From assembly GCA_902517895.1 (NCBI GenBank), contig CABYEA010000004.1, positions 1-64,000 on the forward strand: a DNA stretch of 64,000 bases, written 5' to 3'. This DNA is from an uncultured Bacteroidota bacterium. GTDB taxonomy: Bacteria; Bacteroidota; Bacteroidia; Flavobacteriales; Flavobacteriaceae. The notes under the pieces are model-generated. The model was not told the DNA's origin. It saw nothing but the letters and a program-made list of their open reading frames with translations, and ran no database searches. Every line of letters starts with the position of its first letter. Within the stretch, counting starts at the first letter, position 1. Shown here one piece after another: positions 36,438 to 47,032 of the stretch. Made by a program: the position numbers and the translations under genes.

Positions 36438-38780
36438 GTGAAAAGTAATCTATTATTTTTTCTGCTTCTGCCATCATTAATTTATTCTCAGATTGAGGGT
36501 GCAATAAATGGTTATGTTTTTGATTCAAAAAGTCAACTGCCACTTTTTGGTGCAAATGTCGTAATTGAAGGAGCTGAAAAAGGTGCAATTTCTGACGAAA
36601 ATGGTTTTTTTGAAATTTCAGAAATAAAACCCCAATCATATAATTTAACCATCAGCTATATTGGTTATCAACCGAAAAAAATATTTAATGTTATAGTTAA
36701 AAGTAAAGGAAATCAAACACTAGAAATATATTTGATGGAATCTACTCAGGAACTCGACGAAGTAATTTTGTTTGAAAGTCCCTTTAAAAAGTCCAAAGAA
36801 ACACCTCTGTCAATCAATACATTTTCAAGAGTAGAAATAGAAAGTTATCCAGGTGCTGATAATGATGTAACAAAAGTTGTTCAAAGCATGCCAGGGCTTT
36901 CACCATCTGTTGGAGGATTTAGAAATGATATAATTATACGAGGTGGTGCTCCAAATGAAACAGTATATTATTTAGATGAAATAGAAATTCCAAATATAAA
37001 CCACTTTAGTACTCAAGGAAGTGCTGGAGGACCCCAGGGAATGATTAATATATCATTTATTGATGAAGTAACACTAAGTACTTCAGCATTTGGTATCGAA
37101 TATGATAATCCTCTGAGTGGAGTATTACAATTCAATCAGAGAAATGGTAATCCAAAGAATATCAGCGGAAACTTTAGATTTGGAGCAAGTGATTCAGCTA
37201 TTACAATTGAGGGGCCTTTTTCAAAGTCTGATGACAATAAAACAACATTTATTTTTTCAGCAAGAAAAAGTTATCTACAGTTTTTATTTAAATTAATTGG
37301 TCTTCCAATCAGACCTGACTATTGGGATTTTCAGGGAAAAATAAATCACAAGATTGATGAATATAATAGCATAAATATTATTGGCCTTGGTGCAATTGAT
37401 AATTTTTCTGTGGAAGCACCTGAAGACTTTGATTTTACCCAACAATCATTTTTAGAGCAAGTACCAATAATTAAGCAAAACTCGTTAACTCTGGGAGCAT
37501 CTTGGATAAGAAAATATAGAGAAAGTAAAGGTCAATTTATTTTGGCCTTAAGTACTAATAAACTAAAAAATATTTTCTCAAGTTACTTTGATAATGAAAA
37601 TTTAGAAGGATTATACTTTAGAAATGATTCACACGAGTGGGAAACTAAATTAAGAGCTAAAACAATTAACTATATTGATGATTGGAAAATAACTTGGGGA
37701 GCAAATATTCAATATTCTGATTACTACAATAATACGATAGATATTATTAACACATCAGAGTATTTTACCCAAATTAATTTTTATAAATACGGATTATTTG
37801 GAAGTATTTCAAAAAGTTTCATTGATTCAAAATTAGATATATCATTAGGAATAAGAGCTGATGAAGATAATTTTAGTGAAGGCTCAAAACTTCTTGATAA
37901 TATTTCACCCAGAATTTCAACTTCATATGCACTGACTGAAGATCAAAGATTAAAATGGAATTCAAGTATCGGGACTTATTTTAAAATTCCCCCATACACG
38001 ATTTTGGGCTTTAAAGAAGTTTCAGGAGATTTTACTAATCGAAACTCTAAGTACACAAAAAGTAATCACTATGTAACAGGTTTGGAATATGCATTAGGAA
38101 ATGCGTCTAGAATTTCAATTGAAGGATTTATTAAAAATTATGAAAATTTTCCTGTTTCCATAGTTGACGGAGTTTCATTAGCAAATAAAGGAGCTGATTT
38201 TGAAGTACTAGGTAATGAGAATATAATTACAAATGGAAGGGGAAAAACAAAAGGGATAGAGTTTTTATTTCAACAAAAATTAACAAGAAATTTCTACGGA
38301 ATTTTCTCATACACTTTCTTTAAAAGTGAATTTACCGATATTAACGGAAATTATCTTCCTTCTGTTTGGGACAGTAAACATCTTTCATCTTTCAGTGGAG
38401 GTTATAAGCTCAAACGAAACTGGGAGGTAAGTTCAAAATGGCGTTTTGCAGGAAGAACTCCTTATGTTCCTTATGATTTAGTTTCCAGTCTTTCCAATTA
38501 TCCTAATATGATTCTAGATTATTCTCAACTTGGAGATGTAAAACTTGGTAATTTTTCTCAGTTAGATATAAGATTTGATAAAAAATGGAATAAAGAAAAA
38601 ATATCTATCAATTTCTTCATAGAAATCCTTAACCTTCTATCTCAAAAAATACCAACTCCTCCAGAGTATGGTTTGCAAAGGGATAATATTGGTAATATAA
38701 TTACACCTTTTACACTGGTTGAAGTAGATGTCAACAGAGAATCAATTATTCCTTCATTTGGCTTTTCAGTAGATTTTTAG
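36438..38780 (+). CDS. TonB-dependent receptor with carboxypeptidase-like domain
   Basis: 780 residues from a GTG; the overlapping ATG two bases earlier is out of frame and stops at once. Signal peptide VKSNLLFFLLLPSLIYSQ. Residues about 20-105 are the carboxypeptidase regulatory-like domain (INGYVFDSKSQLPLFGANVVIEGAEKGAISDENGFFEI), then the plug (QELDEVILFESPFKKSKETPLSINTF, VTKVVQSMPGLSPSVGGFRNDIIIRGGAPNETVYYLDEIEIPNINHF) and the barrel ending FGFSVDF. Short extracellular loops for a TBDR of this type. Substrate unknown. It is 47 bases downstream of the acyl-CoA dehydrogenase gene. Confidence 0.93.
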   Translation: MKSNLLFFLLLPSLIYSQIEGAINGYVFDSKSQLPLFGANVVIEGAEKGAISDENGFFEISEIKPQSYNLTISYIGYQPKKIFNVIVKSKGNQTLEIYLMESTQELDEVILFESPFKKSKETPLSINTFSRVEIESYPGADNDVTKVVQSMPGLSPSVGGFRNDIIIRGGAPNETVYYLDEIEIPNINHFSTQGSAGGPQGMINISFIDEVTLSTSAFGIEYDNPLSGVLQFNQRNGNPKNISGNFRFGASDSAITIEGPFSKSDDNKTTFIFSARKSYLQFLFKLIGLPIRPDYWDFQGKINHKIDEYNSINIIGLGAIDNFSVEAPEDFDFTQQSFLEQVPIIKQNSLTLGASWIRKYRESKGQFILALSTNKLKNIFSSYFDNENLEGLYFRNDSHEWETKLRAKTINYIDDWKITWGANIQYSDYYNNTIDIINTSEYFTQINFYKYGLFGSISKSFIDSKLDISLGIRADEDNFSEGSKLLDNISPRISTSYALTEDQRLKWNSSIGTYFKIPPYTILGFKEVSGDFTNRNSKYTKSNHYVTGLEYALGNASRISIEGFIKNYENFPVSIVDGVSLANKGADFEVLGNENIITNGRGKTKGIEFLFQQKLTRNFYGIFSYTFFKSEFTDINGNYLPSVWDSKHLSSFSGGYKLKRNWEVSSKWRFAGRTPYVPYDLVSSLSNYPNMILDYSQLGDVKLGNFSQLDIRFDKKWNKEKISINFFIEILNLLSQKIPTPPEYGLQRDNIGNIITPFTLVEVDVNRESIIPSFGFSVDF

Positions 38781-38801
38781 ATTGATTTTTGGTCTAGTAA
38801 G

Positions 38802-38819
38802 CATTTTTTATTAAAAATG
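38802..38819 (+). terminator. Weak hairpin after the TBDR gene
   Basis: CATTTTT pairs with AAAAATG around a TATT loop, 22 bases after the stop. There is no following T-run, so termination is uncertain. The rest of the 225-base gap is AT-rich with no ORF or RNA that I recognise, apart from the promoter at its end. Confidence 0.3.
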
Positions 38820-38946
38820 TTAATTATTTGAATATATTTCAATTATAATGTCAATATAGTATGATTATTATTGTCTTTTAGTCAAAATTTCAATACTATT
38901 TTTAATAAAAATTTATTTTTAAAGCCCATTTTTTTACAATTATGCA

Positions 38947-38976
38947 TTGCGTTAACAGATTATTAACATATATTTA
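38947..38976 (+). promoter_or_regulatory. Promoter of the TBDR/SGNH lipoprotein operon
   Basis: TTG at 38947-38949, 19 bases, then TATATTTA at 38969-38976 (consensus TAnnTTTG with the last base different). This leaves a leader of roughly 25 bases. The spacer contains GTTAA...TTAAC, a small inverted repeat that could be an operator. Confidence 0.5.
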
Positions 38977-39005
38977 GCCTATTAAAAATTAAACATAAAC
39001 AAATT

Positions 39006-41786
39006 ATGAAAACAATTCTTAAGATTTTAATAATGTTAGTTGGGGTTTTTACTTATGCTCAGACTACAGTTTCTGGAAGTATAACTGATCAAAATAACCA
39101 ACCATTATCAGGCTCTACTGTCATTGTAGTTGGGACGTCAAGCGGTGTTGCAGCTGATTTTGACGGTAATTACTCTATTACTGTTGATATGGATACTCCA
39201 TTTAGTATCGAGGCAAGTAGTGTTGGTTTCAAACCTGCAACCGTTGAAGTTACAGGTAGCTCAACAATAAACATTGTTTTAGAAGACAATTCAGCTCTTG
39301 ATGAAGTTGTAGTTTCAGCTTCAAGAACTCCACAAAGAGTTTTTGAATCTCCCGTAACAATCGAAAGATTTGGTACTAAGGATATTAGAACCACTGCTTC
39401 AGCAGATTTTTATGACGGACTTGAAAACTTAAAAGGTGTTGATATTAATGTAAACAGTTTTACTTTTAAATCGATCAACACAAGAGGTTTTGCAACATTT
39501 GCAAACACAAGATTTGTACAATTAGTTGACGGAATGGACAATTCAGCTCCTGCACTTAATTTCCCATTAGGTAACCTATTGGGAATGACAGAAGTTGATG
39601 TTCTTGACGTCGAATTAGTTCCAGGTACATCATCTGCACTTTATGGTGCAAACGCATTTAATGGTATTTTATTAATGCGTAGTAAAAATCCGTTTGATCA
39701 CCAAGGAATTAGTGGTCAATACAAAAGAGGTGTTACCGTGCAAGACGCTGCTGGAACAAATGAATTCCAGGACCTTCAAATAAGATGGGGTCATAAGTTC
39801 AGTGATAAACTTGCCATGAAAATTAACTTCGGATATTTAACCGGAACGGACTGGATCGCTAATAGTGAAGAAGATAAATTAAATAGAGCTGTTTTTGCAG
39901 GCGTATATAATAAAGATGGGATTAATATCTATGGGGATGAGGTTCAGACAAATATATATGGCGTTGCTCAACAAATGGTTGGGTTAGGTCTTTTACCAGC
40001 GGGTGCTGAAGCACTAGTTCCTTCAACTAATGTTAGCAGGACAGGGTATAATGAAACAGATATGGCAGAACCTGATGCAACTAGTAAAAAGGCTGATTGG
40101 GGTATATACTACAGGCCAATTGAAGGAAGTAACCTTGAAATTTCATACATTGGAAAATGGGGTACTGGTAAGACTTTATACCAAGGTATAAATAGATATG
40201 CTATTAAGAACTTCTTAATGACTCAACATAAACTTGAAGTAACCAATGATAATTGGTTTGCTAGAGCATATGTAGTTGAGGATGATGCAGGAGACTCTTA
40301 TGATATGACATTTGCTGCAATTAATGTTAACAGAAGATGGAAACCAGACCTTAACTGGTTTGCAGAATACGTTGGTGGAATTGTGAACGGTCAACTAGCA
40401 GGAATGACAATCGACCAGGCTCACGTTTTAGGTAGGCAATTAGCGGATACAGGAAGATGGCTTCCTGGATCTGAAGAATTTAATGCTAATTTAGCAGAGG
40501 TAATTCAGGACCCAGATTTAACTACCGGTGCAAGATTTACTGACAATTCTAAATTCTATCATTTGGACTATAATTATAACTTTGGTCACATGTGGGATTG
40601 GGCAGAGGTCCAAGTTGGAGGATCTGCAAGAAGATATTCTTTGAATTCTGGCGGAACGATCTTTACAGATGTTGACGGACCAATTGAGTATCAAGAAACA
40701 GGTTTCTACACGCAAGCTGTTAAGAAAATGATGGATGATAGACTTGTCGTTACAGGTGCAATTAGATATGACAAATCAGAATACTTTGATGGTCAATTTT
40801 CTCCAAGAGCAGTTTTAAGTTATACTGCCGGTGAGTACAAGAATTTAAACTTCAGAGTTTCTTACCAAACAGGATTTAGAACTCCAACAACTCAGGATTT
40901 ATTTATCGGACTAGACGCTGGTCAAGCTAGACTAGTTGGTTCTGCTGAAGGTAACCCTGAAAGATATATTAGAGATTATGGAATTAGCACTGCAGGTCAG
41001 GCTTTAGGAATTCCAGCAACAGTAACAATATCAGGTGCTTCTGCATATAATAATGCTTATGAAGCTAGTTCTGTACAAGCTTTTGCTGCTGCGGGTGATC
41101 CGTCACTTCTTAGAGTAGCTGAAGTTGATTATGTTAAGCCTGAGCAAATGCAATCAATGGAATTTGGTTTTAGAGGTAAATTATCAAGAACATTCACTGT
41201 TGATGCTGCTGTATACAGAAATGATTTCCAGGATTTCATTAACACTCAAGTTGTATTATCTCCTCTATATGGAGAAGTTGGTGATGGAGGTTTATCAGTT
41301 CTTGCAATGGCAAATCAAGATTTTGAAACATGGAGTTCATACACAAACTCTCCAGCAGAAATATCTTCTTGGGGGATGTCTATAGGAATGGCTACCAAAA
41401 TCTTTGGAAATTTTGATCTTTCTGGTAGTTACACAAAATCAAAATTAGAGTTTGAACAAGCATTGTATCCAGACTTTAGAACAAACTGGAATACTCCCGA
41501 GCATAAGTTTAAAGCTCAGTTTGGTAATACAGAGTTGTTTAGAAACTTTGGATTTAACATAGCTTGGAGATATTGGAGTGAATACTTATGGCAAGCATCT
41601 TTTGGAGATGGTATGGTGCCAGAAACTCATGTATTGGATGCACAATTCAATCTAACTGTACCAAAATGGAAATCTACAATAAAGGTTGGTGCAACTAATA
41701 TCGGAGGAGATGAATACTTTACAGCATTTGGTTCAGGATTTATAGGAACTCAGTATTATATCTCATGGACTGCTAATAACTTTTAA
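39006..41786 (+). CDS. TonB-dependent receptor with carboxypeptidase-like domain, partner of SGNH lipoprotein
   Basis: 926 residues, signal peptide ending near VFTYAQT. Residues about 20-100 are the regulatory-like domain (TVSGSITDQNNQPLSGSTVIVVGTSSGVAADFDGNYSI), then DEVVVSASRTPQRVFESPVTIERFG with the TonB box and the plug (INTRGFATFANTRFVQLVDGMDNSAPALNFPLGNLLG, VPGTSSALYGANAFNGILLMRSK). A 22-strand barrel follows and ends in YISWTANNF. It lies 19 bases upstream of the SGNH-fold lipoprotein, a pairing I recall from other flavobacteria, where the lipoprotein may act as lid or binding partner. Substrate not known; lipids or esters are suggested only by the SGNH fold. Confidence 0.94.
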   Translation: MKTILKILIMLVGVFTYAQTTVSGSITDQNNQPLSGSTVIVVGTSSGVAADFDGNYSITVDMDTPFSIEASSVGFKPATVEVTGSSTINIVLEDNSALDEVVVSASRTPQRVFESPVTIERFGTKDIRTTASADFYDGLENLKGVDINVNSFTFKSINTRGFATFANTRFVQLVDGMDNSAPALNFPLGNLLGMTEVDVLDVELVPGTSSALYGANAFNGILLMRSKNPFDHQGISGQYKRGVTVQDAAGTNEFQDLQIRWGHKFSDKLAMKINFGYLTGTDWIANSEEDKLNRAVFAGVYNKDGINIYGDEVQTNIYGVAQQMVGLGLLPAGAEALVPSTNVSRTGYNETDMAEPDATSKKADWGIYYRPIEGSNLEISYIGKWGTGKTLYQGINRYAIKNFLMTQHKLEVTNDNWFARAYVVEDDAGDSYDMTFAAINVNRRWKPDLNWFAEYVGGIVNGQLAGMTIDQAHVLGRQLADTGRWLPGSEEFNANLAEVIQDPDLTTGARFTDNSKFYHLDYNYNFGHMWDWAEVQVGGSARRYSLNSGGTIFTDVDGPIEYQETGFYTQAVKKMMDDRLVVTGAIRYDKSEYFDGQFSPRAVLSYTAGEYKNLNFRVSYQTGFRTPTTQDLFIGLDAGQARLVGSAEGNPERYIRDYGISTAGQALGIPATVTISGASAYNNAYEASSVQAFAAAGDPSLLRVAEVDYVKPEQMQSMEFGFRGKLSRTFTVDAAVYRNDFQDFINTQVVLSPLYGEVGDGGLSVLAMANQDFETWSSYTNSPAEISSWGMSIGMATKIFGNFDLSGSYTKSKLEFEQALYPDFRTNWNTPEHKFKAQFGNTELFRNFGFNIAWRYWSEYLWQASFGDGMVPETHVLDAQFNLTVPKWKSTIKVGATNIGGDEYFTAFGSGFIGTQYYISWTANNF

Positions 41787-41805
41787 AAATTAAAATAAAA
41801 TAATT

Positions 41806-43263
41806 ATGAAAATTAAATATTTATTACTTTCTGTTTTAGTATTAGCTCTTTGGAGTTGTGAAACAGATGTCGTTAACCCTAATGAATCTTACCCAGATCA
41901 ATACTATGATGCTGATTCTGGTGATGCCGACTTTAGTTCATATGTTGCAATGGGTGAAAGTATAACAGCTGGTTTTTCAGACAATTCACTTTTTGCGGCT
42001 GCTCAAATGAATTCATATCCAAATATTCTGGCTGAATACATGTCTTTAGCAGGTGGCGGAGAGTTTACTCAACCTTATGTAGACGACAATGTTGGTGGAA
42101 TTAATATTGGTGGTAATGAATTTTGGGGCCCAAGGTTCTTTTTTAATGGAGCTGGACCTGCGGAGGTTTCTGGATCTCCATCAACAGAGGCTACTAGTGT
42201 TGTGCCTGGCCCATATAACAATATGGCAATGCCATTTGCAAATGCAATTACATTTGTAGCACCAGGTGTTGGAAGTATGGAGGGTTTAATGGCCGGACTT
42301 GCAAACCCATGGTATGTGAGAGCTGCATCCAGTAATGGTGCAACGATGGTTGGAGATGCTCTAATGCAGGAGCCAACTTTTGTTACTCTAGTTCCAGGAC
42401 ATGATTTTGCAAATTATGGCTTATTTGGCGCTAGTGGTTTCCCTTTCGGCCCTCTTGAATTAGAGGGGCCAACCGGAATGCTTGCAGGAGTAGTTGGAAC
42501 AATTCAAACCCTAAGCGCAGCTGTGCCTAACGGAGTTATAACAACCTTACCAGACCCAACAAATACTGCAACTTTTAATACAGTTCCCTATAACTCAATT
42601 CCTCTCACAGGGGAGCTTGCTGAGATGCTTAACATGGCATTAGCTCCGCCATATAACCTTGGTTTACTAGCAGCTCAAGGAGCTGGACTAATAAGTGCAG
42701 ACGAGGTTGCTCTTAGATCTTTGGTTGCTATTAGCGGAAATAATCCTGTATTAATTGAAGATGAAGATTTAACTGATTTAAGTGCATTAGGACTTCCTAG
42801 TATTAGATTAGCCAATGCTAATGACAAGATTAGTCTTTTTGCATTACCTGTTTTAGGTTCTGTACCAGATCCAACAAACCCTCTGGGTATTTGGGGAGTA
42901 ACAATTCCTGCCCCAGACTTATTTGTTTTAACAGCAAATGAAATCGAGGAAATTCAAACTAAAGTCTCAGCGGGTAATGCAGCAATAGCTGCATCAGTTC
43001 CAAGTGGTTGGGCATTGTTTGATTTAGCTGGTCTATATAATGAAATAGTGACTACTGGTGTTAGCGAAGATGAATTTAATATGACAGGAGACCTAATTTT
43101 TGGTGGATTTTTTGGAATGGATGGATATAATCCAACATCTAGAGGTAGTGCTTTGATTGCTAAAAAAATGCTTGAGGCTATTGATGCTACTTGGGGATCT
43201 AATCTTTCTGAGGCTGGATTAGATATTGGAGACTATCCAACTAATTATCCAGATGGAATATAA
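41806..43263 (+). CDS. SGNH/GDSL-fold lipoprotein with degenerate catalytic residues
   Basis: 485 residues. Lipoprotein signal LLLSVLVLALWSC (Cys18). Block I of the SGNH fold is present: YVAMGESITAGF with Ser52. Block III, which in relatives I recall reads GNNDxLxYA, is VPGHDFANYG here, without the oxyanion-hole Asn. Block V, normally DGxH, is DGYNPTSRG: Asp439 is kept but His is replaced by Asn442. The protein may thus be a binding partner rather than an esterase. It ends close to a strong terminator and is co-transcribed with the TBDR upstream. Otherwise the length and layout match flavobacterial GDSL lipoproteins. Confidence 0.87.
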   Translation: MKIKYLLLSVLVLALWSCETDVVNPNESYPDQYYDADSGDADFSSYVAMGESITAGFSDNSLFAAAQMNSYPNILAEYMSLAGGGEFTQPYVDDNVGGINIGGNEFWGPRFFFNGAGPAEVSGSPSTEATSVVPGPYNNMAMPFANAITFVAPGVGSMEGLMAGLANPWYVRAASSNGATMVGDALMQEPTFVTLVPGHDFANYGLFGASGFPFGPLELEGPTGMLAGVVGTIQTLSAAVPNGVITTLPDPTNTATFNTVPYNSIPLTGELAEMLNMALAPPYNLGLLAAQGAGLISADEVALRSLVAISGNNPVLIEDEDLTDLSALGLPSIRLANANDKISLFALPVLGSVPDPTNPLGIWGVTIPAPDLFVLTANEIEEIQTKVSAGNAAIAASVPSGWALFDLAGLYNEIVTTGVSEDEFNMTGDLIFGGFFGMDGYNPTSRGSALIAKKMLEAIDATWGSNLSEAGLDIGDYPTNYPDGI

Positions 43264-43286
43264 TCTTTAAAAAAACAAGCAAAAAC

Positions 43287-43319
43287 AAAAAAGTCTAGAA
43301 TTTATTCTAGACTTTTTTT
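43287..43319 (+). terminator. Intrinsic terminator after the TBDR/SGNH operon
   Basis: AGTCTAGAA pairs with TTCTAGACT around a TTTA loop, preceded by an A-run and followed by seven T. Confidence 0.92.
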
Positions 43320-43353
43320 GTTTAAAATAGTTGATTAATTGTTAAAAAATCTA

Positions 43354-43384
43354 TTGAATATATTTCATAAAAAATCTATATTTG
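43354..43384 (+). promoter_or_regulatory. Promoter of atpDC
   Basis: TTG at 43354-43356, 20 bases, then TATATTTG at 43377-43384, an exact Bacteroidota -7 element. The leader to the atpD ATG is about 38 bases. Confidence 0.65.
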
Positions 43385-43391
43385 CCACTGA

Positions 43392-44930
<1,539 letters not shown>

Positions 44931-44941
44931 ACTTTCTATAA

Positions 44942-45217
44942 ATGATTTTAGAAATAATTTCCCCTGAAAAAATAATCTTTACCGGCGAAGTAGAATCGGT
45001 TGCAGTTCCAGGAGTTAATGGTGAATTTGAAATGTTAAATAATCACGCAGCAATTGTATCAAACTTAAAAAAGGGTGCAATAAAAGTTTGCGGAAATATT
45101 ACTCTTGATGACACTCAAAAAGAAATTTTTGAAAAGGGTGATAGAGGTTATCATTTATATATAAACTCTGGAACAGTTGAAATGAAAAACAACAAGGTAA
45201 CTGCATTAGTGGAATAA
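44942..45217 (+). CDS. atpC: F0F1 ATP synthase subunit epsilon
   Basis: 91 residues, the short form that consists of the N-terminal beta-sandwich (MILEIISPEKIIFTGEVESVAVPGVNGEFEMLNNHAAIVSNLKKG) without the C-terminal helical hairpin, as I would expect in Bacteroidota. It couples rotation of the stalk to F1; lacking the helices it cannot make the extended inhibitory conformation seen in E. coli. It starts 11 bases after atpD. It converges on umuD with five bases between the stops. Confidence 0.95.
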   Translation: MILEIISPEKIIFTGEVESVAVPGVNGEFEMLNNHAAIVSNLKKGAIKVCGNITLDDTQKEIFEKGDRGYHLYINSGTVEMKNNKVTALVE

Positions 45218-45222
45218 AAATC

Positions 45223-45657
45223 TTACAGCTTCTTAATTACGTTTGTAACAATCCCCCAGATTATCAGCTGATCATCATCTTTAACCTCAATTTGTTTATA
45301 ACTAGAATTTTCAGGCTTTAACCAAATTTTATTTCTTTTTACGATAAGTCTTTTTACTGTAAACTCACCGTCTATAAAGCAAACTGCAATTTTATTATTA
45401 CCTGGCTCTATACTTCTGTCAATTACAATTAAATCTCCATCCTCTAAGCCAGCATTAATCATTGATTCGCCTGAAACTCTAGCAAAAAACGTAGCTTCTT
45501 TATTTTTAATTAGCTCTTGATCAAGACTTATTCTTTCCTGCTTAAAATCTCCTGCAGGTGAAGGAAATCCTGCTGATATTCCGGCATTGATTAAAAGTGC
45601 ATCAAGATTAGTATTCTTACTGGGTGTGAAAAAATTTAAACTTTTTTTATTTTTCAT
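45223..45657 (-). CDS. umuD: UmuD-like autoproteolytic subunit of error-prone polymerase V (S24 peptidase family)
   Basis: 144 residues. Cleavage site Ala35-Gly36 in FPSPAGDF, nucleophile Ser65 in [21 protein letters not shown] and catalytic Lys102 in [10 protein letters not shown]: the complete LexA/UmuD set. There is no DNA-binding domain, so it is UmuD and not LexA. RecA-stimulated self-cleavage would activate the polymerase. Its ATG overlaps the stop of umuC (ATGA), so it is translated after umuC, the reverse of the E. coli umuDC order. Confidence 0.94.
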   Translation of the reverse strand: MKNKKSLNFFTPSKNTNLDALLINAGISAGFPSPAGDFKQERISLDQELIKNKEATFFARVSGESMINAGLEDGDLIVIDRSIEPGNNKIAVCFIDGEFTVKRLIVKRNKIWLKPENSSYKQIEVKDDDQLIIWGIVTNVIKKL

Positions 45658-46907
45658 TTGATCTTAATAATATCATCTATTTTGGTTGTATAACAAGGTG
45701 ATAAAAATTCTTGTTTCATCTTCCACTTTCTTTTTAAGTCTTGATTAGCTAGCTTGAGTTTTTCACAATACTTAGAATTAATATAGTCCATTGTCTTCAT
45801 TAAAGACTTATGTCTATAATCTTCATTTTCAAAAATACCAAGTTGATAACTGTTATTAGGAACAAGACTAGCAACAATTACACCAGCTTTTTTATAATCT
45901 ATATTATCTTGAAACATATTTTCAACTGCTTTTAAAGCATAATTATTTAAAACAAATGAAGAATTTGTTGGATATGGTAATGTTATAACCCTAGAACAAG
46001 AATGTTGTTTTAAATCTTTTCTAAAATAATTGCTTCTTATAAATACAATCATAATATTACAAAGAGAATTCTGTCTTCTTAACTTTTCAGCACAGGAAAG
46101 TGAAAAAGTTGAAACCCTTTCTTTCAGTTTACTTAAATCCGAAATGGGTTTTTCAAAAGATCTGGTAGTAGCTATAGACTTCTTAATCTTAAAAGAATCT
46201 AAATCTAAATTTGATATACCTCGTAATTCTTGTTGAATCTTTAATTCAACGATTGATAAATTTGATTTCACCCATTGTTCAGGTAAATTAACAAAATCTG
46301 ATGCATTTTTACATCCGATATTTTGAAGGCGTTTGGATAATCTTCTGCCTATTCCCCATATATCATTCAAAGGAAAATAATTTAATGCTTTAGATCTTTT
46401 ATAGTCTGTATCCAAAACATATACGTGTTTCGTTTGAGACGGAAATTTTCTTGCAATTTTATTAGAAATCTTTGCCAATGACTTTGTAGGAGCAATCCCC
46501 ACAGAAGTTGGTATTCCAGTCCATTTCAAGATCGTATTTCTAATTTTTGAAGCATAACTAAAAAGATTATAATTTTCATATCCTTCAAATTTTAAAAACG
46601 CCTCATCAATACTGTATATTTCAACATCTGGGATAAAATTTGAAATTGTTGTCATTACACGATGGCTCATGTCAGCATATAAAGGGTAGTTGGATGATAA
46701 GACAACTACATTTTGCTGATTAATAATTGATTTATATTTAAAAATGGGGGCTCCCATTGGTATACCTAATTTCTTAGCCTCATCACTTCTAGAAATAGCA
46801 CATCCATCATTATTAGATAAAACAACCACAGGCTTACCGTTTAAACTTGGGTTAAATACTCTCTCACAAGAGACATAAAAATTATTACAATCAATTAAGG
46901 CAAACAT
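45654..46907 (-). CDS. umuC: Y-family DNA polymerase, UmuC
   Basis: 417 residues, normal length. Catalytic subunit of translesion polymerase V. Palm motif [18 protein letters not shown] with the metal-binding Asp, [18 protein letters not shown], the second acidic pair in [15 protein letters not shown], helix-hairpin-helix at [15 protein letters not shown], and the little-finger and C-terminal DUF4113-like region ([44 protein letters not shown]). A -7-like TATATTTA ends four bases before the ATG, so the message may be leaderless. The 125-base gap upstream holds this element, the promoter of the next gene, and no LexA box that I can name. Confidence 0.96.
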   Translation of the reverse strand: MFALIDCNNFYVSCERVFNPSLNGKPVVVLSNNDGCAISRSDEAKKLGIPMGAPIFKYKSIINQQNVVVLSSNYPLYADMSHRVMTTISNFIPDVEIYSIDEAFLKFEGYENYNLFSYASKIRNTILKWTGIPTSVGIAPTKSLAKISNKIARKFPSQTKHVYVLDTDYKRSKALNYFPLNDIWGIGRRLSKRLQNIGCKNASDFVNLPEQWVKSNLSIVELKIQQELRGISNLDLDSFKIKKSIATTRSFEKPISDLSKLKERVSTFSLSCAEKLRRQNSLCNIMIVFIRSNYFRKDLKQHSCSRVITLPYPTNSSFVLNNYALKAVENMFQDNIDYKKAGVIVASLVPNNSYQLGIFENEDYRHKSLMKTMDYINSKYCEKLKLANQDLKRKWKMKQEFLSPCYTTKIDDIIKIK

Positions 46908-46911
46908 GATA

Positions 46912-46919
46912 TAAATATA
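46912..46919 (-). promoter_or_regulatory. Candidate -7 box of umuC
   Basis: Minus-strand reading TATATTTA-TATC-ATG, seven of eight bases like the TATATTTG-AAAT-ATG arrangement of uvrC. The nearest TTG on this strand is 23 bases further upstream, longer than usual. Confidence 0.3.
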
Positions 46920-46976
46920 GGTTTTTAAGGATTTAAAAAATACAATATTTCAGAACTTATTTAACAAAAAAATAAT

Positions 46977-47006
46977 TTGATAAGTATAGGTAAATAAGTA
47001 CTTTTA
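46977..47006 (+). promoter_or_regulatory. Candidate promoter of the TBDR at 47033
   Basis: TTG at 46977-46979, 19 bases, TACTTTTA at 46999-47006, close to TAnnTTTG. Confidence 0.35.
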
Positions 47007-47032
47007 AAGAATCAATTTTTGATTAAAAAATC

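Noticed and set aside
36406-36639. 77-residue His/Leu/Gln-rich minus-strand ORF over the start of the TBDR at 36438
   Set aside because: Composition follows from the opposite strand's signal peptide and coding bias; it overlaps the real start region of the receptor.
43384-43390. GCCACTG upstream of atpD, identical to the core of the cobalamin-riboswitch B12 box
   Set aside because: It overlaps the end of the promoter's -7 box, the leader is only about 40 bases, and nothing else of the riboswitch is present. Chance match.
46908-47032. Cobalamin riboswitch before the BtuB-sized TBDR at 47033
   Set aside because: The gap is 125 bases and is shared with the umuC promoter; no conserved riboswitch elements were seen.
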